A program made the position numbers and the translations under genes. Shown piece after piece: positions 10,268-20,035 of a stretch of DNA of 37,619 bases. Origin of the DNA: Gammaproteobacteria bacterium. Lineage in GTDB: Bacteria; Pseudomonadota; Gammaproteobacteria; Pseudomonadales; Pseudohongiellaceae. Location of the stretch: assembly GCA_026710425.1 (NCBI GenBank), contig JAPORB010000230.1:1-37619 (forward strand), given 5' to 3'. Within the stretch, counting starts at the first letter, position 1. Each line of letters begins with the position of its first letter. The notes under the pieces are model-generated. The model was not told where the DNA came from, searched no databases, and worked only from the letters and a program-made list of their open reading frames with translations.

Positions 10268-10622
10268 ATGAGTCAGCTGGACAGTTGCTGCCTGTGCTCT
10301 TGTGTACAGGGGGAGGAAAGTCCGGGCTCCAAAGAGCAGGGTGCCAGGTAACACCTGGGGGGTGTGAACCCACGGCAGTGCAACAGAAAAGATACCGCCC
10401 AATCGCTTTGAGGTTGGGTAAGGGTGAAATGGTGCGGTAAGAGCGCACCGCACGACTGGTAACAGTTCGTGGCTCGGTAAACCCCACCCGGAGCAAGGCC
10501 AAATAGGAATCCAACAATGTGGCTCGCATTGGATTCGGGTAGGCCGCTACAGACCTGTGGCGACACAGGCCGCAGATGAATAACTGTCCTTGACAGAACC
10601 CGGCTTACAGGCTGACTCGCCT
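10268..10622 (+). ncRNA. rnpB: RNase P RNA, bacterial type A
   Basis: Conserved stretches GAGGAAAGTCCGGGCTCC, AGGGTGCCAGGTAACACCTGGGGGG, GTGCAACAGAAA, GGTAAGGGTGAAATGGTGCGGTAAGAGCGCACCG, ACCCGGAGCAAGGCCAAATAGG, GACAGAACCCGGCTTA. P1 pairing GAGTCAGC (10270-10277) with GCTGACTC (10611-10618). Confidence 0.95.
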
Positions 10623-10866
10623 TTTCTGTCCCCAGTCCTCATGTTTTCGTACCTATCTCGTTCTCCGCCATATGATGGCAGCCTGCGGCTGATTGCTCGA
10701 CTGTGTAATTCACTTTGAGCCATGAAAACTGGAGAAAAACATCAATTTTTGGAACTATCTTCCTGCATTAAATTGCTTTAATTCTGGAAATGGCTGCAAA
10801 ATCAAGCCATATCCCTGCATTTAGCAGCTATTTCGATCCCTGCTTGAAAAAACAGCATAAATTGTC

Positions 10867-10895
10867 TTGCGCCCTGGCCGATGTGTCCTTATAGT
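10867..10895 (+). promoter_or_regulatory. Candidate sigma70 promoter of the dcw operon (TTGCGC -N17- TATAGT)
   Basis: TTGCGC at 10867-10872 and TATAGT at 10890-10895 with a 17-bp spacer, directly upstream of the GTGG repeats and mraZ. Confidence 0.55.
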
Positions 10896-10903
10896 ATGCA
10901 TTC

Positions 10904-10948
10904 GTGGATAAATGTGGAATTTATTGTTTATTTGTGGAAAAAAGTGGT
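10904..10948 (+). promoter_or_regulatory. Candidate MraZ-binding box array: GTGG(A/T) at 10904, 10914, 10934, 10944
   Basis: Four GTGG(A/T) pentamers spaced 10/20/10 bp in the mraZ 5' region. MraZ is known to bind short G-rich direct repeats with about 10-bp periodicity upstream of mraZ. Confidence 0.6.
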
Positions 10949-11008
10949 ATTTTCCGAAACACAAAAGACAAGTAATTTATTACGAGTTCCGACTAATGGG
11001 GGCAAGCG

Positions 11009-11464
11009 GTGTTTCGCGGCATTAATACTGTCAATCTGGATGCCAAAGGGCGTCTGGCTATGCCGTCTCGTCATCGAGAACAGCTACTGCAGCAATCTGC
11101 TGGGCATCTGATCGTTACGATAGATACCGATTATCGCTGTCTGTTGCTTTACCCCCTGCCTGAATGGGAGCAGATAGAGCGGAAGATAGAGTCACTTTCA
11201 AGTTTTGATCCGATGTCCGTTCGGGTCAAACACCTGCTCATCGGTCATGCCAATGACCTGGAAATGGACAGCAGCGGACGGATTTTATTGCCGCAAGAGT
11301 TAAGGCTCCATGCAAATCTGGAGAAACAAATCTGCCTTATTGGCCAGGGAAAAAAACTGGAGATCTGGAATCAGGAAAGTTGGGCTCAGCAACGCGAAAC
11401 CTGGATATCAGAACCGGGAGCGGAGGGGGAACTGCCGGAGAAGCTACGCGAACTTGCGCTGTAG
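11009..11464 (+). CDS. mraZ: Transcriptional regulator MraZ
   Basis: GTG start; MFRGINTVNLDAKGRLAMPSRHREQL and DLEMDSSGRILLPQELR; immediately upstream of rsmH. Confidence 0.95.
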   Translation: MFRGINTVNLDAKGRLAMPSRHREQLLQQSAGHLIVTIDTDYRCLLLYPLPEWEQIERKIESLSSFDPMSVRVKHLLIGHANDLEMDSSGRILLPQELRLHANLEKQICLIGQGKKLEIWNQESWAQQRETWISEPGAEGELPEKLRELAL

Positions 11465-11484
11465 AGCTCCGCTAACCACCTGCC

Positions 11485-12417
11485 ATGTTGCTGCACACAG
11501 CAGTTCTGGGAAAAGAAGCTGTCGCAGCACTCAACATCAAGCCAAAGGGATTTTACATTGATGCCACTTTTGGTCGTGGCGGGCATGCAAGCCTGGTGCT
11601 GGCGCAGCTGGATGTTGCAGGCAGGCTACTGGTGTTGGATCGCGATCCGGCGGCAATGGCAGAGGCCAGACAATTGAGTCAAGAGGATAAAAGAGTGAAA
11701 GCCGAACACGCTAATTTCAGTCAACTCGGTTCCCTTGTCTCCGGGCAAGGAAAAGCGGGCAAGGTAGATGGCGTACTATTTGACCTGGGGGTGTCTTCTC
11801 CTCAGCTGGATGACCCTGTCAGAGGGTTCAGTTTTATGCGTGACGGTCCGCTGGATATGAGAATGGACAATGGTAATGATACCAATCTCAGGGCCGCAGA
11901 ATGGGTTAACTCGGCTACCGAGGCGGAGCTGGCTGATGTGCTGAGGCGGTTTGGTGAGGAAAAATTTTACCGTCGTATAGCAGCTGCCATAGTCAAGGCA
12001 CGGCAGGAATCACCCGTGACCAGCACCAGTCGTCTGGCCGATATCGTCAAGGCGGCTCATCCGGCTTGGGAGCAAGATCGGCATCCCGCGACCCGGACCT
12101 TTCAGGCAATCAGAATTTATATCAATCGCGAATTTGAGGAACTGGAACAGGCTCTGGCACAAACCATGGAAATATTGGCACCTGGTGGCCGCTTGGTTGC
12201 GATCAGTTTCCACTCCGGTGAAGACAGGATCGTCAAGCGCTTTATTGACAACCAGGCCAGAGGGGACCATTTCCCCAGAAAGCTGCCGATAACTGCAGAC
12301 CAGCTCGTGCCTGTTCTGAAGAAAAAAGGCAAGGCTATAAGGCCTAGCCGCTCCGAAATCATCGCTAATCCGCGGGCTCGCAGTGCAGTCATGCGCATAG
12401 CGGAAAAACTGGCCTGA
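11485..12417 (+). CDS. rsmH: 16S rRNA (cytosine(1402)-N4)-methyltransferase RsmH
   Basis: YIDATFGRGGHASLVLAQL, GVLFDLGVSSPQLDDPVRGFSFMRDGPLDMRMD, ATRTFQAIRIYINREFEEL, LVAISFHSGEDRIVKRFI. Confidence 0.97.
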   Translation: MLLHTAVLGKEAVAALNIKPKGFYIDATFGRGGHASLVLAQLDVAGRLLVLDRDPAAMAEARQLSQEDKRVKAEHANFSQLGSLVSGQGKAGKVDGVLFDLGVSSPQLDDPVRGFSFMRDGPLDMRMDNGNDTNLRAAEWVNSATEAELADVLRRFGEEKFYRRIAAAIVKARQESPVTSTSRLADIVKAAHPAWEQDRHPATRTFQAIRIYINREFEELEQALAQTMEILAPGGRLVAISFHSGEDRIVKRFIDNQARGDHFPRKLPITADQLVPVLKKKGKAIRPSRSEIIANPRARSAVMRIAEKLA

Positions 12418-12434
12418 ACCAGAGAACTGGTCCA

Positions 12435-12788
12435 ATGACAACTGCCAGACAAGTCAAAAGACGAGGTAATAGCAAAGCAACTGCGCCGCTATCGATAACC
12501 CGTTGGCTGGGCATTATCGGAGGTCAGGCTCTGGTGCTATATCTGCTGCTGGCACTGATACTAGGCTCGGGATTGTTGATGGTCGACATGTCCAGCAAAA
12601 AACGCTTTGCCATTAACGAGTTGCAGCAGTTGAGGGATAAGGCCAATAACATAAGAGCGGACTGGGGCAAGCTATTGCTGGAACAGAGTACCTTTGCAGT
12701 GGATGGCAGGATCGAAGACAAAGCCAGGCAACAGCTGAAGATGCAGACTCCCGACATCAGCAAAATCAGGATAGTTGCGAATGACTGA
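12435..12788 (+). CDS. ftsL: Cell division protein FtsL
   Basis: Small single-TM protein between rsmH and ftsI; 117 aa; overlaps the ftsI start. Confidence 0.85.
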   Translation: MTTARQVKRRGNSKATAPLSITRWLGIIGGQALVLYLLLALILGSGLLMVDMSSKKRFAINELQQLRDKANNIRADWGKLLLEQSTFAVDGRIEDKARQQLKMQTPDISKIRIVAND

Positions 12789-14526
12789 TTCCGAAATCAG
12801 AAAGCCACCCGCGCGATGGCGACCTTTTTTGATACTTGCCTCCCTAACGGCCAGTGTGCTGACCATAGGCGCGTGGCTTGTTTCCTTACATGTCCAACAG
12901 CGCGATTTTCTGCAAGAGGCCGGGGATGACAGAACTATTCGCAGCATAGAACTAGTGGCCAATCGCGGATTGATTACTGATCGCAATGGTGAACCTCTGG
13001 CAGTCAGCACCCCCGTTCAATCGATTTGGGTGAATCCTGGCAAATTAATTGCGGACTCCGGTTCCATTCATCTGCTTGCCTGGCATCTGGAATTGGATTC
13101 AAACGAGTTCATGGAAAAAATAAAGGACAACGCCAGTAGAGAGTTCCTCTATGTCAAACGACGATTGTCGCCCGACGAAGCCAAGGCAGTACTGGAACTG
13201 AATATTGATCATGTGTATGCACAACAGGAGTTCCAGCGCTTTTATCCCCATGGGGAAGTCACTGCCCACTTGATCGGCTTCAGTGATATTGATGATGTCG
13301 GCCAGGAAGGACTTGAGCTTACCTATGATAAATGGCTCCGTGGAGTACCTGGTCGACGCCGAGTAATGAAGGATCCGCGGGGCAATCTCATTAGGGAACT
13401 GGATATCATACAAACCGCTGAACCGGGTAACGATCTGGCCTTATCCATTGACTTCCGGCTTCAAAACCTGGCCTACCGAGCATTGAAGGCTGAGTTCATC
13501 ACACGCCATGCCAAGGCCGCTTCAGCGGTGGTGCTGGATGTGCAGACGGGGGAGGTGCTGGCCATGGTCAATCAACCCTCCTACAACCCGCATAATAGAG
13601 CGAACTTGGTGGATTTCAGCGTTATGCGCAACCGTGCCGTCACCGATGTTTACGAGCCCGGATCAACCATCAAGCCATTCAGCATCATGGCAGCACTGGA
13701 ATCAGGCCGCTTCGAGCCAGACAGCATTATCGAAACAAGCCCAGGCTGGATGATGGTTGGATTCAATGAAGTCAGAGATCTGTTCAATTACGGAACACTG
13801 ACCCTGGGAAAAATAATCACTAAATCCAGCAACGTCGGTATCAGCAAGGTAGCATTCGAAATTGGTCCCGAAGCCATTCGCGATGTCCTGCAAAGGGTGG
13901 GATTTGGTGAAGTGGCCGGAACCGGATTTCCCGGAGAGCAGGATGGCATACTGCCAAATCATCGACGCTGGAGTCGTATTGAAACGGCTACGTTTTCTTT
14001 TGGTTACGGACTTGCCGCATCACCTTTGCAGATAGCCGGAGCCTATTCAGTCATTGCCGATGACGGCATCAGAAAACCGGTATCCCTGTTGCGCCTCGAT
14101 CAGGCAACCCTGAGTGAACTTCCAAGGCAACAGTCAGTCAGTCCGGCCATCGCCAGACGGGTGCGCGGCATGCTGGAAACCGTGGTGGACAGGAAACGGG
14201 GTGGTTCGGCAGATGAGGCAAATATTCCCTTTTACCAGGTCGCTGGCAAGACCGGTACAGCCCATGTCGTGGGTGAGTTTGGCTATGAAGATAACCTGCA
14301 TAATTCACTGTTTGCCGGCATGGTGCCGGCTTCGAATCCCAAAATTGTGGTGGTGGTAGTGATCAACGAACCCAAGGGAGACGAGCATTACGGTGGTCAG
14401 GTGGCCGCCCCGGTGTTTGCAGACATCGCCTCGGGAGCCATGCGTATTCTCAATATTCCGCCCGACCTGGGATTGGCTGTTTCTTCTGTGATAACGGACA
14501 ATCAGATGTCGGGTGCAGCTGACTGA
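12775..14526 (+). CDS. ftsI: Peptidoglycan D,D-transpeptidase FtsI (PBP3)
   Basis: PBP motifs STIKPFSIMAAL (SxxK), SSN, KTGTAHVV; N-terminal TM; dcw position. Confidence 0.96.
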   Translation: MRMTDSEIRKPPARWRPFLILASLTASVLTIGAWLVSLHVQQRDFLQEAGDDRTIRSIELVANRGLITDRNGEPLAVSTPVQSIWVNPGKLIADSGSIHLLAWHLELDSNEFMEKIKDNASREFLYVKRRLSPDEAKAVLELNIDHVYAQQEFQRFYPHGEVTAHLIGFSDIDDVGQEGLELTYDKWLRGVPGRRRVMKDPRGNLIRELDIIQTAEPGNDLALSIDFRLQNLAYRALKAEFITRHAKAASAVVLDVQTGEVLAMVNQPSYNPHNRANLVDFSVMRNRAVTDVYEPGSTIKPFSIMAALESGRFEPDSIIETSPGWMMVGFNEVRDLFNYGTLTLGKIITKSSNVGISKVAFEIGPEAIRDVLQRVGFGEVAGTGFPGEQDGILPNHRRWSRIETATFSFGYGLAASPLQIAGAYSVIADDGIRKPVSLLRLDQATLSELPRQQSVSPAIARRVRGMLETVVDRKRGGSADEANIPFYQVAGKTGTAHVVGEFGYEDNLHNSLFAGMVPASNPKIVVVVVINEPKGDEHYGGQVAAPVFADIASGAMRILNIPPDLGLAVSSVITDNQMSGAAD

Positions 14527-14528
14527 TT

Positions 14529-16058
14529 ATGAATACCGCCGAATCCCTCAGCAACGGAATCAGCCTGCTCCAGCTTGTCGACGGGTTGTGCCAGATGCCA
14601 GAGCAGCTTCGGCCTGGATTGAAGATTGGAGTAAACGGCCTGTCGATCGATTCGAGAGAACTGCGGGCAGGGAATTTGTTTTTGGCCTGTTTCGGCCGCA
14701 ATCATGATGCTCGTGATTATATTGCGGATGCACTGGAAGCGGGTGCCAGTGCGGTACTGGCCGAGTCAGGCGGTGCCTGGCAGGGCATTCGGATGCAACA
14801 GGGAGTACCGATTGTTGCCATTGACAACCTCGCTGGGCGTTGCAGTGAAATCGCCTCCAGGTTTTATCAATGCCCGAGTGAGTCGCTTACAGTTATCGGT
14901 ATTACTGGCACCAATGGCAAAACCAGCTGTTGCCAATTCATCGCACAATTGTTCAGTACCTTTGGCTTACGCTGCGGTGTGATGGGAACTCTCGGTTATG
15001 GCATTCCGGGCGATTACCAGGAAACAGAGCTGACCACTCCAGATGCAGTGTTCACCCAGATGGCACTGTCCCGAATGCAACAACAAAACATTGAGCCAGT
15101 TGCAATGGAGGTTTCTTCGGTCGGTATGCACCAGAACCGGGTGGCGGCAGTCAGGTTTGATACTGCTGTGTTTACAAATCTGACCAGAGATCACCTGGAT
15201 TATCACGAAAGCATGGAGGCTTATGCCGAGAGCAAGCGTAAACTGTTCACCATGCCAGATCTTAAAAGTGCCGTGATTAACCTTGATGATCCCCGTGCTT
15301 TTTCCATTATCAATGCTATTGGCAGTGGAGTAGAAGTGCTGACCTACAGCACTCACAACCCTCTAGCAACCGTGCATGCCGAAGATTATGAGTTGTCCAG
15401 AGACGGATTTACCGCCCGCATCAATTCACCCATTGGCTCAGGCAATATTCAAGGGCAATTGCTGGGCTGTTTTAACTTGAGCAATGTGCTGGCGGCGGCA
15501 GCATGTGCGCTCACCTACCTGCCGGGGCATCAGCAATTCAGCATTGACGAACTGTGTGCAAATCTCTCCACTCTGAAACCTGTAACCGGGCGCATGGAAA
15601 TCGTTGCCGCCGAGGGCGGCTTGACTACCGTTGTTGACTACGCCCATACCCCCGATGGCCTGCGCTCCGCGCTGGCAGCATTGCGTGATCATTTTGAGGG
15701 AAAAATATGGTGTGTCTTTGGATGTGGTGGTAACCGCGACAAGGGTAAGCGTTCCTTGATGGGAGAAATAGCGGAACAAATGGCTGACCGACTGATACTA
15801 ACCGATGACAACCCCCGCCATGAGCAGGGCGACGAAATAATCAGCCATATCCTGAGTGGAATCAAGAAGCCGACAGCGGTGTATACAGAACGCAATAGAG
15901 CCCAGGCCATTAACATGGCAGTCAACCAAGCGCAGGTTGGAGATGTTGTACTGATCGCCGGAAAGGGACATGAGACCTATCAGGAAACGGACGGAACTAG
16001 GCATCTTTTCAGCGATACAAGTCATGTGCGTCTTGCCATGAAGGCGCGAAATAATTAA
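14529..16058 (+). CDS. murE: UDP-MurNAc-L-Ala-D-Glu:meso-DAP ligase MurE
   Basis: GITGTNGKTSCCQFIAQL; DHLDYHESMEAYAESKRKLF; VFGCGGNRDKGKRSLMGEIAEQMADRLILTDDNPRHE (DAP-type DNPR motif). Confidence 0.96.
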   Translation: MNTAESLSNGISLLQLVDGLCQMPEQLRPGLKIGVNGLSIDSRELRAGNLFLACFGRNHDARDYIADALEAGASAVLAESGGAWQGIRMQQGVPIVAIDNLAGRCSEIASRFYQCPSESLTVIGITGTNGKTSCCQFIAQLFSTFGLRCGVMGTLGYGIPGDYQETELTTPDAVFTQMALSRMQQQNIEPVAMEVSSVGMHQNRVAAVRFDTAVFTNLTRDHLDYHESMEAYAESKRKLFTMPDLKSAVINLDDPRAFSIINAIGSGVEVLTYSTHNPLATVHAEDYELSRDGFTARINSPIGSGNIQGQLLGCFNLSNVLAAAACALTYLPGHQQFSIDELCANLSTLKPVTGRMEIVAAEGGLTTVVDYAHTPDGLRSALAALRDHFEGKIWCVFGCGGNRDKGKRSLMGEIAEQMADRLILTDDNPRHEQGDEIISHILSGIKKPTAVYTERNRAQAINMAVNQAQVGDVVLIAGKGHETYQETDGTRHLFSDTSHVRLAMKARNN

Positions 16059-16113
16059 CTCAACGGTTTAAATAATGAAATTGCTGCGATAAATAACGGA
16101 ACAGGCAGCACTG

Positions 16114-17556
16114 GTGGGTAAAAATTTGATTGGCTCAATGTCAACACAGGAACTGGCCAAAACCATGCAGGCACAGGTGATAGGCCGTAATGTGATGTTT
16201 TCCTCACTTTCCACCGATACGCGCACACTGCAAGGCGGAGATGCCTATTTGGCCCTTAGAGGTGAACACTTTGATGGTCATGACTTTTGTGAGGTTGCTG
16301 CCAGTGCTGGAGCCAGCACTCTAATCGTTGAGCGGGCCAGCACAGTAGCAGCTGCCCAGCTGGTGGTGAAAGACTCCCATCAAGCACTGGCCGACATCGC
16401 CCGGTTCAACCGCCTTAGAAGTCAGGCCACGGTAATTGCCCTGACTGGCAGCCAAGGCAAAACCACCGTCAAGGAAATGATAGGTAGCATACTTACCAAG
16501 TGTGGCTCCACACATATTACCCGGACCAACCTGAATAATACCATTGGGGTGCCACTTACCCTGCTGCAGCTTGAGGAAGGACACAAGTATGCCGTAATTG
16601 AGATGGGGGCTAACCGGGCCGGGGAGATTGCATTCAGTGTTGAGGCGACCCAGCCCGACATTGCCCTACTGACGGGTGCCAGTGCTGCTCATGTGGAAGG
16701 CTTCGGCAGTCTTGAAGGAATTGTTGAGGCCAAAGGCGAGATTCTTGATGGCCTTTCGGCTGAAGGGATTGCGGTACTCAATGCTGATGATCCTCATGTC
16801 CAACGCTGGATTGATCGCAGTGCACATTGCCGAGTGGTGCTGTTTTCCGGATCCGAAAGTATTGCCTCTGGGTCACGTCGAGAGCATCAGGCTGACTTCC
16901 TGGCCCGACAGATAAAGACCCATGGGGGTCAGGGTGTCGAATTCGAACTGGCAACTCCCAGCGGCTCAACCATTGTAAGTCTGCACTTGCTCGGTGAACA
17001 CAACGCCATCAATGCGGCAGCCGCTGCCGCTGTGGCCATGGAGGCAGGAGCCTCTCTTGAGCAGGTGCGGCAGGGTCTTGAAGCGGTTCAACCAGTTAGG
17101 GGCAGGTTGGTTCAGCTTGCTGGTCGGAACGGTTCGATTGTTATCGACGATACATACAATGCCAGTCCGTCCTCTGCTATGGCGGCGATTGATGTGCTGG
17201 CACAGTTTGCGGAAAGCAAGGTGCTGATTGTCGGTGATATGAAGGAGCTCGGAGCTGAATCGGCAAAATTTCATGCCAATGTGGGCGCATATGCAAAAGG
17301 CTGCTGCATTGACACCCTGTGGGCTTGCGGTGAGTTTGCCCAGGAGACAACAAATGCCTTTGGTCCATCGGCCCTGATGTTTGCCAGTCAACAGGCACTG
17401 ATCAGGCACTGTCAGCAGCAAACACATAGGGGGGTAGTCTATCTGGTTAAGGGCTCGCGCGGTGCCCGCATGGAGAACGTGGTCCGCGGTCTCTTAGACG
17501 AGCGATATTCGGAAGCGACCCACGAAGTCGAACTATCAACCGGTAGGGAGACCTGA
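16114..17556 (+). CDS. murF: UDP-MurNAc-tripeptide:D-Ala-D-Ala ligase MurF
   Basis: [67 protein letters not shown]. The exact start is uncertain. Confidence 0.95.
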   Translation: MGKNLIGSMSTQELAKTMQAQVIGRNVMFSSLSTDTRTLQGGDAYLALRGEHFDGHDFCEVAASAGASTLIVERASTVAAAQLVVKDSHQALADIARFNRLRSQATVIALTGSQGKTTVKEMIGSILTKCGSTHITRTNLNNTIGVPLTLLQLEEGHKYAVIEMGANRAGEIAFSVEATQPDIALLTGASAAHVEGFGSLEGIVEAKGEILDGLSAEGIAVLNADDPHVQRWIDRSAHCRVVLFSGSESIASGSRREHQADFLARQIKTHGGQGVEFELATPSGSTIVSLHLLGEHNAINAAAAAAVAMEAGASLEQVRQGLEAVQPVRGRLVQLAGRNGSIVIDDTYNASPSSAMAAIDVLAQFAESKVLIVGDMKELGAESAKFHANVGAYAKGCCIDTLWACGEFAQETTNAFGPSALMFASQQALIRHCQQQTHRGVVYLVKGSRGARMENVVRGLLDERYSEATHEVELSTGRET

Positions 17557-17558
17557 TC

Positions 17559-18641
17559 ATGCTGGTGTGGGTATCCAATATGCTGATGCAATTCGACAGT
17601 AATTTTGCTGTGATTCAATACATCACCGTACGAGCTATTTTCAGCGTGTTGACGGCACTGGGTGTCTCACTGCTGATCGGTCCCGCCATGATTCGCCGCC
17701 TTAATTTACACCAGATCGGCCAGGTGGTGCGTGATGACGGACCAGAAACGCATTTCAGTAAAGCTGGTACCCCTACCATGGGCGGTGCCCTGATACTGGT
17801 CAGTATCGTAATTAGCACGCTGCTGTGGTCGGACCTTGCCAATCACTATATATGGATTGTGCTGCTGGTGACCATCCTGTTTGGTGCCATTGGCTGGGTG
17901 GATGATTACCGCAAGGTTTTTGAACAGGATCCCACTGGATTGTCCCCGCGCTGGAAACTGTTCTGGCAATTTCTCATTGGCACGGCAGCAGCCATTGTGC
18001 TCTACAAAACAGCGGTGAGCAGCATCGAAACTGATTACATCGTTCCGTTTTTCAAGGATGTTGCTATCAATACTGGCCTGATCTATGTGGTAATTAGTTC
18101 GCTGATCATTGTTGGATTCAGCAATGCGGTCAATCTCACTGATGGTCTTGACGGACTGGCCATTCTGCCCACAGTCATGGTGGGTGGGGCCCTTGGCGTA
18201 ATTGCCTATCTTGCCGGGCATGCTGAGTTCTCAGCCTACCTGAATATACCCAATGTGTCCGGGTCGGGTGAGGTGGGAATTTTTGCGGGAGCACTGGTGG
18301 GAGCTGGTATGGGATTTCTGTGGTTTAACACTTATCCGGCCCAGATCTTTATGGGGGATGTGGGGGCGTTGGCACTCGGTGCCGCCTTGGGCGTAATGGC
18401 GATAGTATCCCGGCATGAAATCGTACTATTCATAATGGGGGGAGTGTTTGTCATGGAGACCGCCTCGGTGATCCTGCAGGTGGCTTCCTACAAGCTGACT
18501 GGACGTCGAATATTTCGCATGGCTCCTCTGCACCATCATTTTGAATTGAAAGGTTGGCCGGAACCCAGAGTAATTGTACGGTTCTGGATCATTACGGTCA
18601 TGCTGGTGCTCTTCGGGTTGGCTACGTTGAAGTTACGGTAA
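17559..18641 (+). CDS. mraY: Phospho-MurNAc-pentapeptide transferase MraY
   Basis: [72 protein letters not shown]. Confidence 0.97.
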   Translation: MLVWVSNMLMQFDSNFAVIQYITVRAIFSVLTALGVSLLIGPAMIRRLNLHQIGQVVRDDGPETHFSKAGTPTMGGALILVSIVISTLLWSDLANHYIWIVLLVTILFGAIGWVDDYRKVFEQDPTGLSPRWKLFWQFLIGTAAAIVLYKTAVSSIETDYIVPFFKDVAINTGLIYVVISSLIIVGFSNAVNLTDGLDGLAILPTVMVGGALGVIAYLAGHAEFSAYLNIPNVSGSGEVGIFAGALVGAGMGFLWFNTYPAQIFMGDVGALALGAALGVMAIVSRHEIVLFIMGGVFVMETASVILQVASYKLTGRRIFRMAPLHHHFELKGWPEPRVIVRFWIITVMLVLFGLATLKLR

Positions 18642-18673
18642 GCAGATCTGGAGCAAGCAACGGGTGAATTGAG

Positions 18674-20035
18674 TTGGCAAACGCCGGACAGAAGGAAACT
18701 CTGATTGTTGGTCTGGGTGCCACCGGGATTTCCTGCGCCCGGTTTTTGGCTTCCCGGGGTGAGTCATTCAGGGTTGCCGACAGTCGCAGCAACCCACCGG
18801 CACTCACAGAGTTGGTGCAAGACTACCCGGAAGTTGCGGTTGAGCTGGGCAAATTTAAAGAACAAAGTTTTGTCTCTGCCTCAGCACTGGTGGTAAGTCC
18901 CGGAGTCAGTCTCCGGGAGCCTGCAATTATGGCCGCCAGGGACCAAGGTATCTCGATCTCCGGAGATATCGATCTTTTTTCGAGGCATGTGCAGGCACCC
19001 ATTGTGGCCGTGACTGGCTCCAATGGCAAGAGCACCGTGGTGGAAATTCTGGCGAGCATTCTTCACTTCACAGGCTGTAATTTTGGGGTCGGAGGCAATC
19101 TTGACGGTCATCGGTTCAAGCCTGCACTGGACTTGCTGCTGGAAGCCGAACAGCGTCAGCTTTACCTGCTGGAGTTGTCCAGTTTTCAACTGGAAACCAC
19201 TGAAAAACTGAATGCTGAAGTGGCTTGCATACTCAACATCAGTGCGGATCATCAGGATCGTTATAACTCTATGGAAGACTATATCCTTGCCAAGCAACGA
19301 ATCTATAAGGGAGCAAAACACATCGTAGTCAATCGCGATGATGTGCTGACTTTTCCATCCAGGATGTTTACGGCTATCAGGTGGGATTTCGGGTTCGGAC
19401 AGCCTGGTTCCAGTGGTTTTGGCCTGCTGGAGGAGGATGGAGAACAGTACCTTGCATTTCAGTTTGAGAAGATTATGCGGGTAAATGAACTGAAAGTTTT
19501 TGGCCGACACAATGTCGCCAATGTCCTTGCCGCTGCTGCCATGGCGGTCGCTGCGGGCATAAGACGCAAGTCGATTATTGAGGCGATCCGTGGATTCACC
19601 GGACTGCCGCATCGTTGTCAATGGATAGCTAATGTTACCGGCATCGAGTTCTACAACGATTCGAAGGGCACCAATGTGGGAGCCACCATGGCTGCGGTGG
19701 AAGGGCTTGGTCAACGAATATCAGGTCATATTGTTTTGATCGCTGGTGGTGTTGGGAAGGGTGCTGATTTCCAGACGCTGGTACCAGTGATCAAACGCTG
19801 GGTCAAGCAGGTAATCCTGATGGGTCGGGATGCGGCTGCAATGGCCGCCGATTTTGATGCGGAAGTCCAGACCAGTTTCGCCCGGAATATGCAGGAGGCG
19901 GTCAGGACGGCTTTTAACCATGCCGAATCTGGCGATGCCGTGCTGCTGTCACCTGCGTGTGCCAGTTACGACATGTTCGAAAACTATCAGCAGCGTGGTC
20001 AAAGTTTCGTCCAGTCGGTGGAGAATTTGCAATGA
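18674..20035 (+). CDS. murD: UDP-MurNAc-L-Ala:D-Glu ligase MurD
   Basis: LIVGLGATGISCARFL, AVTGSNGKSTVVEIL, GGNLDGHRFKPAL, FYNDSKGTNVGATMAAVEG, LLSPACASYDMFENYQQRG. Confidence 0.96.
   Translation: MANAGQKETLIVGLGATGISCARFLASRGESFRVADSRSNPPALTELVQDYPEVAVELGKFKEQSFVSASALVVSPGVSLREPAIMAARDQGISISGDIDLFSRHVQAPIVAVTGSNGKSTVVEILASILHFTGCNFGVGGNLDGHRFKPALDLLLEAEQRQLYLLELSSFQLETTEKLNAEVACILNISADHQDRYNSMEDYILAKQRIYKGAKHIVVNRDDVLTFPSRMFTAIRWDFGFGQPGSSGFGLLEEDGEQYLAFQFEKIMRVNELKVFGRHNVANVLAAAAMAVAAGIRRKSIIEAIRGFTGLPHRCQWIANVTGIEFYNDSKGTNVGATMAAVEGLGQRISGHIVLIAGGVGKGADFQTLVPVIKRWVKQVILMGRDAAAMAADFDAEVQTSFARNMQEAVRTAFNHAESGDAVLLSPACASYDMFENYQQRGQSFVQSVENLQ

Noticed and set aside
10248-10566. Overlapping reverse-strand ORFs of 62-97 aa
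   Set aside because: They lie on the antisense strand of rnpB; the conserved RNA explains the region.
17706-18221. 171-aa reverse-strand ORF antisense to mraY
   Set aside because: Polar low-complexity shadow translation of a membrane-protein gene; mraY motifs are clear.
18881-19714. 277-aa reverse-strand ORF antisense to murD
   Set aside because: Sits wholly inside murD, whose motifs are unambiguous; the translation has no recognisable domain. Treated as a shadow ORF.
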